Origin: Flavihumibacter fluvii
GTDB lineage: Bacteria > Bacteroidota > Bacteroidia > Chitinophagales > Chitinophagaceae
NCBI RefSeq assembly: GCF_018595675.2
Contig: NZ_CP092333.1
Location: 892,001-956,000 of the forward strand
Direction of reading: 5' to 3'
Length of the DNA stretch: 64,000 nucleotides
The translations under genes and the position numbers were made by a program. Of the stretch, positions 9,104 through 17,993 are shown one piece after another. Position 1 is the first letter of the stretch. Every line of letters starts with the position of its first letter. Below the pieces are notes generated by a model. The model did not search any database, was not told the DNA's origin, and saw only the letters and a program-made list of their open reading frames with translations.

Positions 9104-11008
9104 CTATGCTTGTTCAGTGGACTGGGTAATGATTCCGAATTCAAATTGCATTTCATTCAGTTTCCTGTACAATCCGTTATGCGCCATCAGTTCAGCATGG
9201 GTACCTGATTCATGAACAGTACCTTTATCCACTACCACAATTTTATCTGCATTCCTGATCGTCGACAAACGATGCGCAATAACGAATGAGGTACGGCCTT
9301 GCATGAGGTTGTCCAGGGCTTCCTGAACCAATTGTTCACTTTCACTATCCAGTGATGAAGTAGCTTCATCCAGTATCAGGATGGCCGGGTCTTTAAGAAT
9401 AGCCCTGGCTATAGCGATCCGCTGGCGTTGTCCACCACTTAACTTGATGCCTCTTTCACCAACAATGGTTTCATATTGTTCCGGAAACCTGCTGATGAAA
9501 ACATGGGCATTGGCCTTGGTTGCTGCTGCTATGATTTCAGCATCGGTAGCATTGGGTTTGCCATACGCGATATTTTCTTTGATAGATCCGCCAAATAATA
9601 AGACCTCCTGGGGTACAAAAGCCATTTGGCTCCTGAGTTGTGTGAGGGGAAAAGTGGAGGCTGGCCTTTCATCAAAATATAGGGTTCCTGCGTCGGGCTG
9701 GTAAAATTGCAGTAAGAGCGAGGCCAGTGTCGTTTTGCCTGCACCACTTGGACCAACGATGGCTACCTGTTGGCCATTATTAGCAACCAGGGACAGGTCT
9801 TTCAAAACAGGGACGTCTTTTCTGCCAGGATAGCTAAAGGCGATATGTTCAAAACGAACATTTCCCATTAATGCATAAGCAGGGTCTTTTGCTGTTGGTT
9901 CCAGTTCTACAGGCTCACCTTTTGCACGTAATATTTCCCGAATGCTTTCAGTAGCCCCCAAGGTTTTTTGGAGCTGGGAAAACATATCTGCAAATCCGGC
10001 AAATGTGCCCCCCACAAACATGGAAAAGATCACAAACATAGTCAAGGAACCTATGGTAAGTTGTCCGCTTTGGATCATGTTTGCCCCATACCACATCACG
10101 AAAGCAATAGCCCCGAAAACGCTGAAGATCATAAACGATACAAAAGCGCCGCGGTACCTTGCATTGGCAATGGCTGTATCTACAACTGCATAAATACTCT
10201 TAACATAACGGCCTACTTCATGGAACTCACTTGTAAAAGCCTTTACAACAGTAATTCCCTGGAAGGTTTCCTGTACAATTGTGCCACTTTCGGCCAGTTG
10301 ATCCTGGGCCTTTCTTGACATTTTGCGGATACGTTTACCAAATACGACAGCAAGTACCGCTATTACCGGCACCACTGCCAGCATGACCAGGGCAAGTTTG
10401 GTACTTATCCAGAAAATGAATACCAACCCGATAATTAATGTGAATATCCCCCGTAGGAATTCGGCAAGGGTAAAGGAAATGGCGTCCTGGATTTGCGAAA
10501 GGTCGGAAGAGATACGGTTGCTTAATTCACCCACACGTTTTTCGGTGAAATAGCTCATTGGCATGGTCAATAGTTTGCTGTACACATCCTTGCGCATACC
10601 AGCCAGGGATTTTTCACCTACTTCGGTCAGGAGGTATACACGCATAAATGAGAATACTGTTTGTATGGATAACTGTACAAAAATCAAGAGCAGTGTTGTA
10701 TTAAGGCTCCAGTGAATGTTTTTCAATTGTAATCCGAAAGGCATGCCTGTGCTTCGATTATCCATTGCCGGGATACTGGCGCCGGGTGATGCGGCGTCGA
10801 TCATTTTTCCCAGGAATAATGGGAATAAACTTGTCGTGAACGCCGATAATGCTATAAATACCAGGCTCCAGATGAATTTTGCCCTATAGGGTTTCAGGTA
10901 ACTGAAAAGTACCAATGCCTGCCGCAAACTTTCTTTGCTTATTTTTACTTTAGGCGGTTCATCTGCTGGTGCGCCGTTAACTGAAATTTTTCCTCTTTCC
11001 CTCGCCAT
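9104..11008 (-). CDS. ABC exporter with fused membrane and ATPase domains
   Basis: A 634-residue half-transporter: six membrane helices (about residues 40-350) followed by a nucleotide-binding domain. Walker A is GPSGAGKTT, the signature is LSGGQRQR, Walker B is ILILDEATSS and the switch His lies in VIAHRLST. The organisation is that of MsbA or BmrA, which work as homodimers exporting lipids or drugs from the inner membrane. No substrate-specific marks are visible. Its start is only 18 bases from the divergent amidohydrolase gene. Confidence 0.9.
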   Translation of the reverse strand: MARERGKISVNGAPADEPPKVKISKESLRQALVLFSYLKPYRAKFIWSLVFIALSAFTTSLFPLFLGKMIDAASPGASIPAMDNRSTGMPFGLQLKNIHWSLNTTLLLIFVQLSIQTVFSFMRVYLLTEVGEKSLAGMRKDVYSKLLTMPMSYFTEKRVGELSNRISSDLSQIQDAISFTLAEFLRGIFTLIIGLVFIFWISTKLALVMLAVVPVIAVLAVVFGKRIRKMSRKAQDQLAESGTIVQETFQGITVVKAFTSEFHEVGRYVKSIYAVVDTAIANARYRGAFVSFMIFSVFGAIAFVMWYGANMIQSGQLTIGSLTMFVIFSMFVGGTFAGFADMFSQLQKTLGATESIREILRAKGEPVELEPTAKDPAYALMGNVRFEHIAFSYPGRKDVPVLKDLSLVANNGQQVAIVGPSGAGKTTLASLLLQFYQPDAGTLYFDERPASTFPLTQLRSQMAFVPQEVLLFGGSIKENIAYGKPNATDAEIIAAATKANAHVFISRFPEQYETIVGERGIKLSGGQRQRIAIARAILKDPAILILDEATSSLDSESEQLVQEALDNLMQGRTSFVIAHRLSTIRNADKIVVVDKGTVHESGTHAELMAHNGLYRKLNEMQFEFGIITQSTEQA

Positions 11009-11026
11009 AGTGTTAAGTGTTCAATC

Positions 11027-12169
11027 ATGAAAATAGACCTGCAAGATAACCATACCTTCCGCCAATTGTTCACTTTACCATTCCGCAGGTTTTTTGGCGC
11101 ATTGGTCATTATGTTAATAACGATGCCTGCGATCCAGTGCCAGGAACCCAGGATAGACTTCGAGAATTATGACCCGCCTTCCAGCCTGGTTGTGCCTGAA
11201 CATCCTGTCAAAAGGGCTAAATTCCCGTTTATTGATGTGCATAACCACCAGTATAATATGGTTTCATCAATGGACCAATTGGTAAAGGATATGGACCAGC
11301 TTAACCTGCAGGTGATGGTGAACCTGAGCGGGGGAAGCGGTAGTTCCTTAAAAAGGATGGCCGAACAGGCAAAAGTAAAATTCCCCGGGAGGTTTATCAT
11401 TTTTGCCAACCTCAATTATAGTGGAATAGGGTCAAAAGAATGGACCGCCTCGGCCGTTCAGCAATTGGAAGAAGATGTGCGTAACGGTGCAAATGGCCTC
11501 AAGATTTTTAAAGACCTGGGGTTTTCTGTGAAGGATAAGGAGGGAAACCGGGTCACTGTTGATGATCCGAGGCTCGATCCAATATGGGATAAATGCGCCG
11601 AATTGAAAATCCCGGTCCTGATCCATACTGCTGATCCCCGGCAATTCTGGCAACCTATCGACGAACGCAATGAACGATTACTTGAATTACATACCCATCC
11701 AGGAAGAAGGCGGTCTGATGATCAGCCTGCCCCATGGTTAACCCTGATCAATGAACAACACCGGATGTTTAAAAAACATCCAGGAACGATTTTTATTGCT
11801 GCTCATTTTGGCTGGTATGCCAATGACCTCCAACACCTAGATAGCCTCCTGACCGAAATGCCCAATGTATTGGTGGAGTTTGGAGCGGTCATTGCTGAAA
11901 TTGGCCGCCAGCCCAGGTCTGCCAATGCTTTTTTTACCAAATACCAGGACAGGATTTTGTTTGGAAAGGATAGTTGGGTCCCGGCAGAATACACCACCTA
12001 TTTCAGGGTATTGGAAACAACGGATGAATATTTTCCCTACCATAAAAAATACCATGCTTTCTGGCGGATGTATGGCCTGGGATTATCGGATGAAATTTTG
12101 AAGAAGATCTATTATAAGAATGCTATACGCATTATTCCCCAAATTGATCCGAAAAAATTTACTGATTAG
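11027..12169 (+). CDS. Exported amidohydrolase-family (TIM-barrel) protein
   Basis: A 380-residue protein with a late hydrophobic N-terminal segment (about residues 23-38) that reads as a signal peptide or anchor. The amidohydrolase-2 fold is supported by the metal-binding HNH in FIDVHNHQYN, HTADPRQFW in the middle, IAAHFGWYAND, and the C-terminal FGKDSW that supplies the last metal Asp. Members hydrolyse or decarboxylate small organic molecules; the substrate cannot be read. The fdhD gene begins 2 bases after its stop, so it appears to head an amidohydrolase-fdhD-oxidoreductase unit. Whether its product feeds that oxidoreductase is speculation. Confidence 0.8.
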   Translation: MKIDLQDNHTFRQLFTLPFRRFFGALVIMLITMPAIQCQEPRIDFENYDPPSSLVVPEHPVKRAKFPFIDVHNHQYNMVSSMDQLVKDMDQLNLQVMVNLSGGSGSSLKRMAEQAKVKFPGRFIIFANLNYSGIGSKEWTASAVQQLEEDVRNGANGLKIFKDLGFSVKDKEGNRVTVDDPRLDPIWDKCAELKIPVLIHTADPRQFWQPIDERNERLLELHTHPGRRRSDDQPAPWLTLINEQHRMFKKHPGTIFIAAHFGWYANDLQHLDSLLTEMPNVLVEFGAVIAEIGRQPRSANAFFTKYQDRILFGKDSWVPAEYTTYFRVLETTDEYFPYHKKYHAFWRMYGLGLSDEILKKIYYKNAIRIIPQIDPKKFTD

Positions 12170-12171
12170 CC

Positions 12172-12999
12172 ATGGAAAATCAAGCTATCAAAAAATGGGC
12201 AGCCAAAAAAGTCAAGCTGGCACAAATGGCAGACCATGTTGAACAGTTGGTGGTTGAAGAACCGCTGGAAATAGTATTAGTATACAGTACACCTGATGGC
12301 CGTATGCAAAAAAATATTGCGGTAACTATGCGTACGCCTGGTTTTGATCCTGACCTGGTTGTGGGATTTTTATTTTCTGAAGGTATCATCAGCAATTATC
12401 AGCAACTGGCCTCTGTGAAAGCCAGTCGCACAGATAATAACCAAGTCACCGTAACCATGGTGGAAAATGAAAAACCGGCACTAACAAATACTGCCAGGAA
12501 TTTTATCAGCACTGCCAGTTGTGGGGTTTGCGGGAAAACAGGTTTGGAAAATATCAGGACGGCAATGATGTGTAAGACATCGGAAAAAAATATGAAGATA
12601 AGGGCAGATTTAATGTATTCTTTCCCTGCAAAACTTTCCGGCCAGCAGGATATCTTTACCACCACGGGTGGCCTGCATGCAGCAGCCTTACTGGATGCCG
12701 CAGGAAACCTGCTGGTATTGCGCGAAGATATTGGCCGGCACAATGCAGTAGACAAAATTATAGGGGCGGCAAAAAAGGAAAATTATCCATTGAATGAATT
12801 GATTTTATTACTCAGTGGAAGAGCCGGTTTTGAATTGGTGCAAAAGGCGGCAATGGCCGGAATTCCTATGATTATGGCCATTGGTGCACCATCCAGCCTA
12901 GCGGTTGAAATGGCTGAGGAATGCGGAATAACACTGGTAGGTTTTTTAAAAGCAGACCGGTTTAATATTTATTGCGGCGCGGCTCAGATCATCGTATGA
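12172..12999 (+). CDS. fdhD: Formate dehydrogenase accessory sulfurtransferase FdhD
   Basis: A 275-residue cytoplasmic protein. FdhD moves sulfur from IscS to the bis-MGD molybdenum cofactor before it is inserted into formate dehydrogenase-type enzymes. The catalytic pair Cys117 and Cys120 (CGVC in a conserved SCGVCG setting) and the family motif REDIGRHNAVDK are both present, and the length is normal. The gene sits 2 bases after the amidohydrolase and 28 bases before the FdhF/YdeP-like oxidoreductase that is its likely client. Confidence 0.95.
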   Translation: MENQAIKKWAAKKVKLAQMADHVEQLVVEEPLEIVLVYSTPDGRMQKNIAVTMRTPGFDPDLVVGFLFSEGIISNYQQLASVKASRTDNNQVTVTMVENEKPALTNTARNFISTASCGVCGKTGLENIRTAMMCKTSEKNMKIRADLMYSFPAKLSGQQDIFTTTGGLHAAALLDAAGNLLVLREDIGRHNAVDKIIGAAKKENYPLNELILLLSGRAGFELVQKAAMAGIPMIMAIGAPSSLAVEMAEECGITLVGFLKADRFNIYCGAAQIIV

Positions 13000-13027
13000 A
13001 ATGGTTGAATACATAAAATGAACGGGT

Positions 13028-15328
13028 ATGTCAGACGAATCAACAAGAAAGCCATTATCAGAGAATCCCGTAAAATATACGGGTCTTAGTATTAGCCAGG
13101 TAAAAGAAACTGCTGGCGGTATTCCTGCAGTGCTGTCAGCATTCAGGCATATTCTTGCAGAAACAGGATGGGTTCGGGGATGGAAGGCACTGGCCCAATT
13201 GAACCAGAAGCGAGGATATGATTGCCCGGGTTGTGCCTGGCCTGACCCTGATGATGAAAGAAGCGGATTGGCCGAATACTGTGAAAATGGGGCAAAGGCA
13301 GTTGCAGAAGAAGCGACCAATAAAAAAATCGGACCGGATTTTTTCCTGCAAAACAGCGTATACGAATTGTCTTTATTATCTGACTTTGAGATCGGCAAAA
13401 AAGGCCGCATTGAATCCCCCCTTTACCTTCCCGCAGGTGCCACACATTACCGGGCTATTACCTGGTCGGATGCTTTTGAAAAAATCGCCACTTACCTGAA
13501 GGAGCTGTCGCATCCGGACCAGGCTATTTTTTATACTTCAGGCCGGACCAGTAATGAGGCTGCATTTTTATACCAGCTCTTTGTTCGCTCATTTGGTACC
13601 AACAACCTGCCTGATTGCAGCAATATGTGCCATGAAAGCAGTGGTGTAGCCCTGGGTGAATCGCTTGGCATAGGAAAGGGATCTGTTACGCTGGATGATT
13701 TTAATCAAGCTGAGGTTATTCTCATTTTAGGGCAGAATCCCGGTACAAACCATCCCCGGATGCTGACGGCATTGCAAAAAGCGAAAAGGAATGGCGCTAT
13801 TATCGTATCGATCAATCCTTTGCGGGAAGCTGGACTCATTGGCTTTGACAATCCGCAGCAGATAAGGGGTATGCTCCATATGGATCCGGCATTGTCAGAT
13901 CTTTTTTTACAGGTAAAGATCAATGGCGATTTGCCACTGTTACAGGCCATAAACTATTTATTACTACAGGAAGAAGAAATGGCACCAGGAACTATTCTGG
14001 ATATTGCCTTCATAGAAAAGAATACTATTGAATTCAGGCAGTATGTGCGACATATTAAGGCGCTTGATTTTTCGGTGCTGGCCAAACAGGCTGGAATCGG
14101 AGAGGAGGAAATACTTGCCTTGGTAAGGTTGATCAGGCATAAAAAAAGAATCATTGCCTGCTGGGCGATGGGACTTACGCAACATAAAAATGCAGTTGAC
14201 ACCATTAAGGAAATCGTAAACCTTTTATTACTGAAAGGCAGTATTGGTGTTCCTGGTGGAGGTACCTGTCCGGTACGCGGCCATAGCAATGTACAGGGCG
14301 ACAGAACCATGGGTATTTATGAGAAGCCATCAAAAGATTTGCTGGAAGCCCTTAGGGAACAATTCCATTTTGACCCGCCGGCGAAACACGGTTATGATGT
14401 TGTGGACAGCATCAGGGCATTGCATAACGGTTCGGCCACTTTTTTTATGGCGATGGGAGGCAATTTCCTATCCGCCACACCTGATACAGCTTTTACATCC
14501 GAAGCTCTCCGGAAATGCGGTATGACAGTACATATAACGACCAAGCTTAACCGCAGTCACCTGGTGCATGGCAAGGAGTCAATCATTTTACCTTGCCTGG
14601 CAAGAAGTGACAAGGATATGCAGAATGGTGTTTCACAATTTGTTTCCTGTGAAAATTCCATGGGAGTGGTGCAGTCATCAATGGGAAACCTTGCACCAGT
14701 TTCTGACCAGTTACTGAGTGAGCCTGCCATTGTATGCAAGATGGCGAAGGCTTATTTTGGAACTACCGGGACGATAAACTGGGATGGTTTTTTGCAACAT
14801 TACGATTATATCAGGGAAGCGATAGAAAAGACGATCCCTGGTTTTGACGGTTACAACCAAAAGGTTAGAAAGCCCGGTGGATTTTATTTGCCAAATGCGA
14901 ACCGGGAAGGGCGTTTTGAAACATTCAGTTCAAAAGCACAGTTTAATATTGCAGATTACCAGCCGCAGATTTTATCAGATCATGAATTGTTAATGATGAC
15001 CATCAGGAGCCATGACCAGTTCAATACCACGATATATGGCCTGGATGACAGGTATCGCGGAATAAAGGGGGAAAGAAGGGTGATTTTTATGAACGCAGAA
15101 GATATGGCTGCGCTTGGTTTAGAGCCAAAGTCGGTTGTGAATATTTATAATTTCGAAGGAGGAAAAGAGCGTGTGGCCAAAGGGTTTATTGCGATCCCGT
15201 ATAATATACCCAGAAAATGCACTGCTACTTATTTCCCTGAAACAAATGTTTTAGTACCCCTCGGCATTGTGGCAGATAAAAGCAAAACCCCTGTTTCCAA
15301 GGGGGTTGTCATCGAGGTGCGGAAATAA
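13028..15328 (+). CDS. FdhF/YdeP-family molybdopterin oxidoreductase
   Basis: A 766-residue bis-MGD oxidoreductase of the YdeP branch. The N-terminal iron-sulfur region has Cys66, Cys69 (CPGC) and Cys85. Cys201-His202 in SNMCHESSG aligns with the Sec-His pair that binds and serves molybdenum in formate dehydrogenase H, so this is a Cys form. The C-terminal molydopterin-binding domain (about 650-766) ends the protein. No Tat signal is present, so it is cytoplasmic. No electron-transfer partner subunit is encoded nearby. YdeP proteins are linked to acid or stress functions in enterobacteria, and formate oxidation is not proven for this branch. Confidence 0.9.
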   Translation: MSDESTRKPLSENPVKYTGLSISQVKETAGGIPAVLSAFRHILAETGWVRGWKALAQLNQKRGYDCPGCAWPDPDDERSGLAEYCENGAKAVAEEATNKKIGPDFFLQNSVYELSLLSDFEIGKKGRIESPLYLPAGATHYRAITWSDAFEKIATYLKELSHPDQAIFYTSGRTSNEAAFLYQLFVRSFGTNNLPDCSNMCHESSGVALGESLGIGKGSVTLDDFNQAEVILILGQNPGTNHPRMLTALQKAKRNGAIIVSINPLREAGLIGFDNPQQIRGMLHMDPALSDLFLQVKINGDLPLLQAINYLLLQEEEMAPGTILDIAFIEKNTIEFRQYVRHIKALDFSVLAKQAGIGEEEILALVRLIRHKKRIIACWAMGLTQHKNAVDTIKEIVNLLLLKGSIGVPGGGTCPVRGHSNVQGDRTMGIYEKPSKDLLEALREQFHFDPPAKHGYDVVDSIRALHNGSATFFMAMGGNFLSATPDTAFTSEALRKCGMTVHITTKLNRSHLVHGKESIILPCLARSDKDMQNGVSQFVSCENSMGVVQSSMGNLAPVSDQLLSEPAIVCKMAKAYFGTTGTINWDGFLQHYDYIREAIEKTIPGFDGYNQKVRKPGGFYLPNANREGRFETFSSKAQFNIADYQPQILSDHELLMMTIRSHDQFNTTIYGLDDRYRGIKGERRVIFMNAEDMAALGLEPKSVVNIYNFEGGKERVAKGFIAIPYNIPRKCTATYFPETNVLVPLGIVADKSKTPVSKGVVIEVRK

Positions 15329-15330
15329 AA

Positions 15331-15358
15331 ATGCCCTTACCGGAAAAGGTAAGGGCAT
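15331..15358. terminator. Hairpin terminator between convergent genes
   Basis: An 11-bp perfect stem, ATGCCCTTACC (15331-15341) with GGTAAGGGCAT (15348-15358), over a GGAAAA loop. Read on the minus strand it is followed by TTTTATTT, so it best terminates the GH109 transcript, but it could act on both strands. Confidence 0.75.
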
Positions 15359-15374
15359 GTATTGAATAGATGTT

Positions 15375-16802
15375 TTAAGCTTTCTGATTCCTGATCGTTG
15401 TTGTACCCCCACCATCAAGTGTAAGGTTTACCGGTTTATTGGATTTCCAGTTACCTCTTGTAAAGTCAGGGATATCTATGGATTTAGACCTGCTTTTTAC
15501 AGAGGCTTCAGACAATGGGGCAATAGCACTCCACAGAGCAGCATCATAAACATCCTGGTCTAAAGGCAACCCGTTTCTCAGGCAATCTATCAGGCGCCAG
15601 TCCATGATGAAATCCATACCACCATGTCCACCTACGCTTTTAGCAATATTTCCGATATGCTTAACGATTGGTAAGGTATATTTTTCTTCCAGTGCTTTCA
15701 TTTCATCGGCAGATGCCCAATCTTCACCAATAGCGATCTTAGCCGGGTCAGGCCATTTCTGCGCAACGCCTTTGGTCCCGCTTACCAGGTGGATCCTGGA
15801 ATAAGGGCGGGTTGAGCTTACATCATGCTGCAGCATCATCGTTTTCCCTTTGATGGTCCTGATGATGGTGGTATTCATGTTGCCCCTGTAGTTATAAGCT
15901 GTATAAGGCTTGTAGAAGTCATCTTTTGCAGCCAGTTCTTTTGCATGGACTCCCATACTGAAATCGTTGGATGACATCGAAACCAGGTGGTCCATCTGGT
16001 CGCCCCTGTTAATGTTCAGGACCTGGGCAATTGGACCCAGACCGTGAGTAGGGTAGAGATTGCCGTTACGCTTACCGTTTTCCTTTAAACGCCACATATC
16101 GGCATACCCTTTTTTGGAAAAGTTCAAGTCAATCAGGTTATGTATATAAGCGCCTTCAGTATGAACAAGTTCTCCGAAGATTCCATTACGCGCCATATTA
16201 AGGGTCAGTAATTCAAAGAAATCATAACAACAGTTTTCAAGCATCATGCAATGCTTCCTGGTTTTTTCTGAAGTTTCCACCAACTGCCAGCATTCATCCA
16301 GGGTCAGTGCGGCAGGAACTTCTGAAGCAGCATGTTTTCCGTGGTTCATGGCATACACTGCAATGGTTGTATGTAATGACCATGGGGTAGTAATGTAGAT
16401 TAAGTCGAGGTCATTACTTTCCGCCATGGCCTTCCAGCCGTTTTCCCCCGTGTATTCCTTAGCCTTTGGAAGCCCGGCTTTTACCAGGATTTCCTGGGCT
16501 TTGGTAACACGATCAGGAAACTTATCGCATAATGCTTTTATTTCTACGCCTTCGATAAAGCTCATTCTTTCTACTGCACCAGGGCCCCTCATGCCAAGTC
16601 CTACAAAACCGATCCTGACCTTATCAAGTTTCGGGGCCGCATAACCACTCATATTAAACTGTGCAGGTAATTTATTAAGGTGGCGGTTATAATTATCCGC
16701 TTCGGCTGCTTCCTGATCTTTTGCCCAGGCTGGCAGTCCACCTACAATTGCGCCTGTTCCCAATGTGATATTTCGTAAAAAATTTCTTCGGTTTGAACTC
16801 AT
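15375..16802 (-). CDS. GH109 family glycosidase (NAD-dependent alpha-N-acetylgalactosaminidase type), Tat-exported
   Basis: A 475-residue Gfo/Idh-fold protein with a twin-arginine signal (SSNRRNFLRN). Many stretches match the GH109 family, including NGNLYPTHGLGPIAQ, NINRGD, GHGGMDFIMDWR and IPDFTRGNWK. GH109 enzymes remove terminal alpha-GalNAc by a redox mechanism with tightly bound NAD, which fits Tat export in folded form. The gene follows a NahK-like kinase gene by 23 bases on the same strand, so release and phosphorylation of an N-acetylhexosamine appear coupled. Activity on GalNAc rather than another sugar is inferred from the family. Confidence 0.88.
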   Translation of the reverse strand: MSSNRRNFLRNITLGTGAIVGGLPAWAKDQEAAEADNYNRHLNKLPAQFNMSGYAAPKLDKVRIGFVGLGMRGPGAVERMSFIEGVEIKALCDKFPDRVTKAQEILVKAGLPKAKEYTGENGWKAMAESNDLDLIYITTPWSLHTTIAVYAMNHGKHAASEVPAALTLDECWQLVETSEKTRKHCMMLENCCYDFFELLTLNMARNGIFGELVHTEGAYIHNLIDLNFSKKGYADMWRLKENGKRNGNLYPTHGLGPIAQVLNINRGDQMDHLVSMSSNDFSMGVHAKELAAKDDFYKPYTAYNYRGNMNTTIIRTIKGKTMMLQHDVSSTRPYSRIHLVSGTKGVAQKWPDPAKIAIGEDWASADEMKALEEKYTLPIVKHIGNIAKSVGGHGGMDFIMDWRLIDCLRNGLPLDQDVYDAALWSAIAPLSEASVKSRSKSIDIPDFTRGNWKSNKPVNLTLDGGGTTTIRNQKA

Positions 16803-16825
16803 GTTGGAATGATTTGGCTTTGTTA

Positions 16826-17881
16826 TTAAATGTATTTATTCAGGATGCCCAGTAAGATTTTTTCCTTGGCAATCAGTTTTTGTAAGAGGTCAATCTGGTT
16901 CATCGCCCGGTTATAATTATGGCCTTTATACCTGGCCCCGTAATATACATCATTATTGAAGTGGTCAGCCAAAAACCTGATAGCCTGCATATAGATCATA
17001 AATTTACCGGCATATACAAATGCAGCTTTTTCAGCAGGTGTCAGCACTGCTTTCATTTCCTCCATATATCCACGTACAATAGCGCTAAAAATATCCTCGC
17101 GGATCGAATTTTTAGAAAGGTCAGTTTCTTCCTCACTTGCTGGTGATAAATAGGTGCGCAGCATATCACCTGCATCACTGATGAAATAGCCCGGCATTAC
17201 AGTGTCGAGGTCTATTACACAGATGCCTTTTTTATTATTGTCAAGCAATACATTATTAATCTTGGTGTCATGGTGCATTACCCTGATCTTGAATTCCGGA
17301 TTATTGCAAATGGCATCAAATTCTTCAACTATCGATACTTGTTCCTGAATATAGCGAACCGCACCGGCAGCTGCTGCAATTCTTTCCTGGTTGCCTTTTT
17401 TCAGCGATTGCTGGAATTGATCATACCGGAGTCGCAGGTTATGGAAGTCGGGAATGGTATTATGCAGTTCACGCGCATCCATTCCCGATAGTAATGCCGT
17501 GAATTTTCCAAATTGTTTTGCCGCTTCATAAGCTTCTTCCGGCGTGTTAACAACATTTAAGGTATGCGATCCTTTAACAAATGGAACCAGGCGGTAATAA
17601 CCATCACCCTCTACAAAAGCAAGTTCCTGGTTGGTCCTTGTTTTAATTGGTACGACAATCTGGTAGTCGGGATATTTCTTATTGAGGTAATCGGCAATTT
17701 TCCGGACATTTTCGGCAATGAAATGGGGATGTTGAAAAACTGAGGTATTTATTTTTTGAAGAATATATTCCGCTTGATTATTATATATACGCCAGGTGGA
17801 GTTGATCAGGCCAGAACCAAATGGCTCTGATCGCATATCTTCAGACGCAAGCAAAAATTCCGGCAATATCGATTGTACCAT
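16826..17881 (-). CDS. APH-fold sugar kinase, NahK (N-acetylhexosamine 1-kinase)-like
   Basis: A 351-residue cytoplasmic kinase of the aminoglycoside phosphotransferase fold. The nucleotide-loop region FGSGLINSTW, the catalytic loop HHDTKINNVLLD and the metal-binding VIDLDTVMPG are all visible. The combination HDTK..N and DLDTVMPG is characteristic of N-acetylhexosamine 1-kinases, which make GalNAc-1-P or GlcNAc-1-P, and not of antibiotic-resistance enzymes. It is the first gene of a two-gene unit with the GH109 glycosidase. Homoserine or choline kinase-like activity cannot be excluded from the sequence alone. Confidence 0.75.
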   Translation of the reverse strand: MVQSILPEFLLASEDMRSEPFGSGLINSTWRIYNNQAEYILQKINTSVFQHPHFIAENVRKIADYLNKKYPDYQIVVPIKTRTNQELAFVEGDGYYRLVPFVKGSHTLNVVNTPEEAYEAAKQFGKFTALLSGMDARELHNTIPDFHNLRLRYDQFQQSLKKGNQERIAAAAGAVRYIQEQVSIVEEFDAICNNPEFKIRVMHHDTKINNVLLDNNKKGICVIDLDTVMPGYFISDAGDMLRTYLSPASEEETDLSKNSIREDIFSAIVRGYMEEMKAVLTPAEKAAFVYAGKFMIYMQAIRFLADHFNNDVYYGARYKGHNYNRAMNQIDLLQKLIAKEKILLGILNKYI

Positions 17882-17993
17882 TTAATAGAATTCAGGTGGC
17901 CATTTGTAACATCTAACTTATGCTATAACTTTCACTAATTGGTATGCAACCGATTGTTCAAATTGAAATTCTTTTGGCTGGAAGGCAACTTTG

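Noticed and set aside
16826-17881. Aminoglycoside-resistance phosphotransferase
   Set aside because: The fold matches, but HDTK..N plus DLDTVMPG and linkage to GH109 indicate a sugar kinase.
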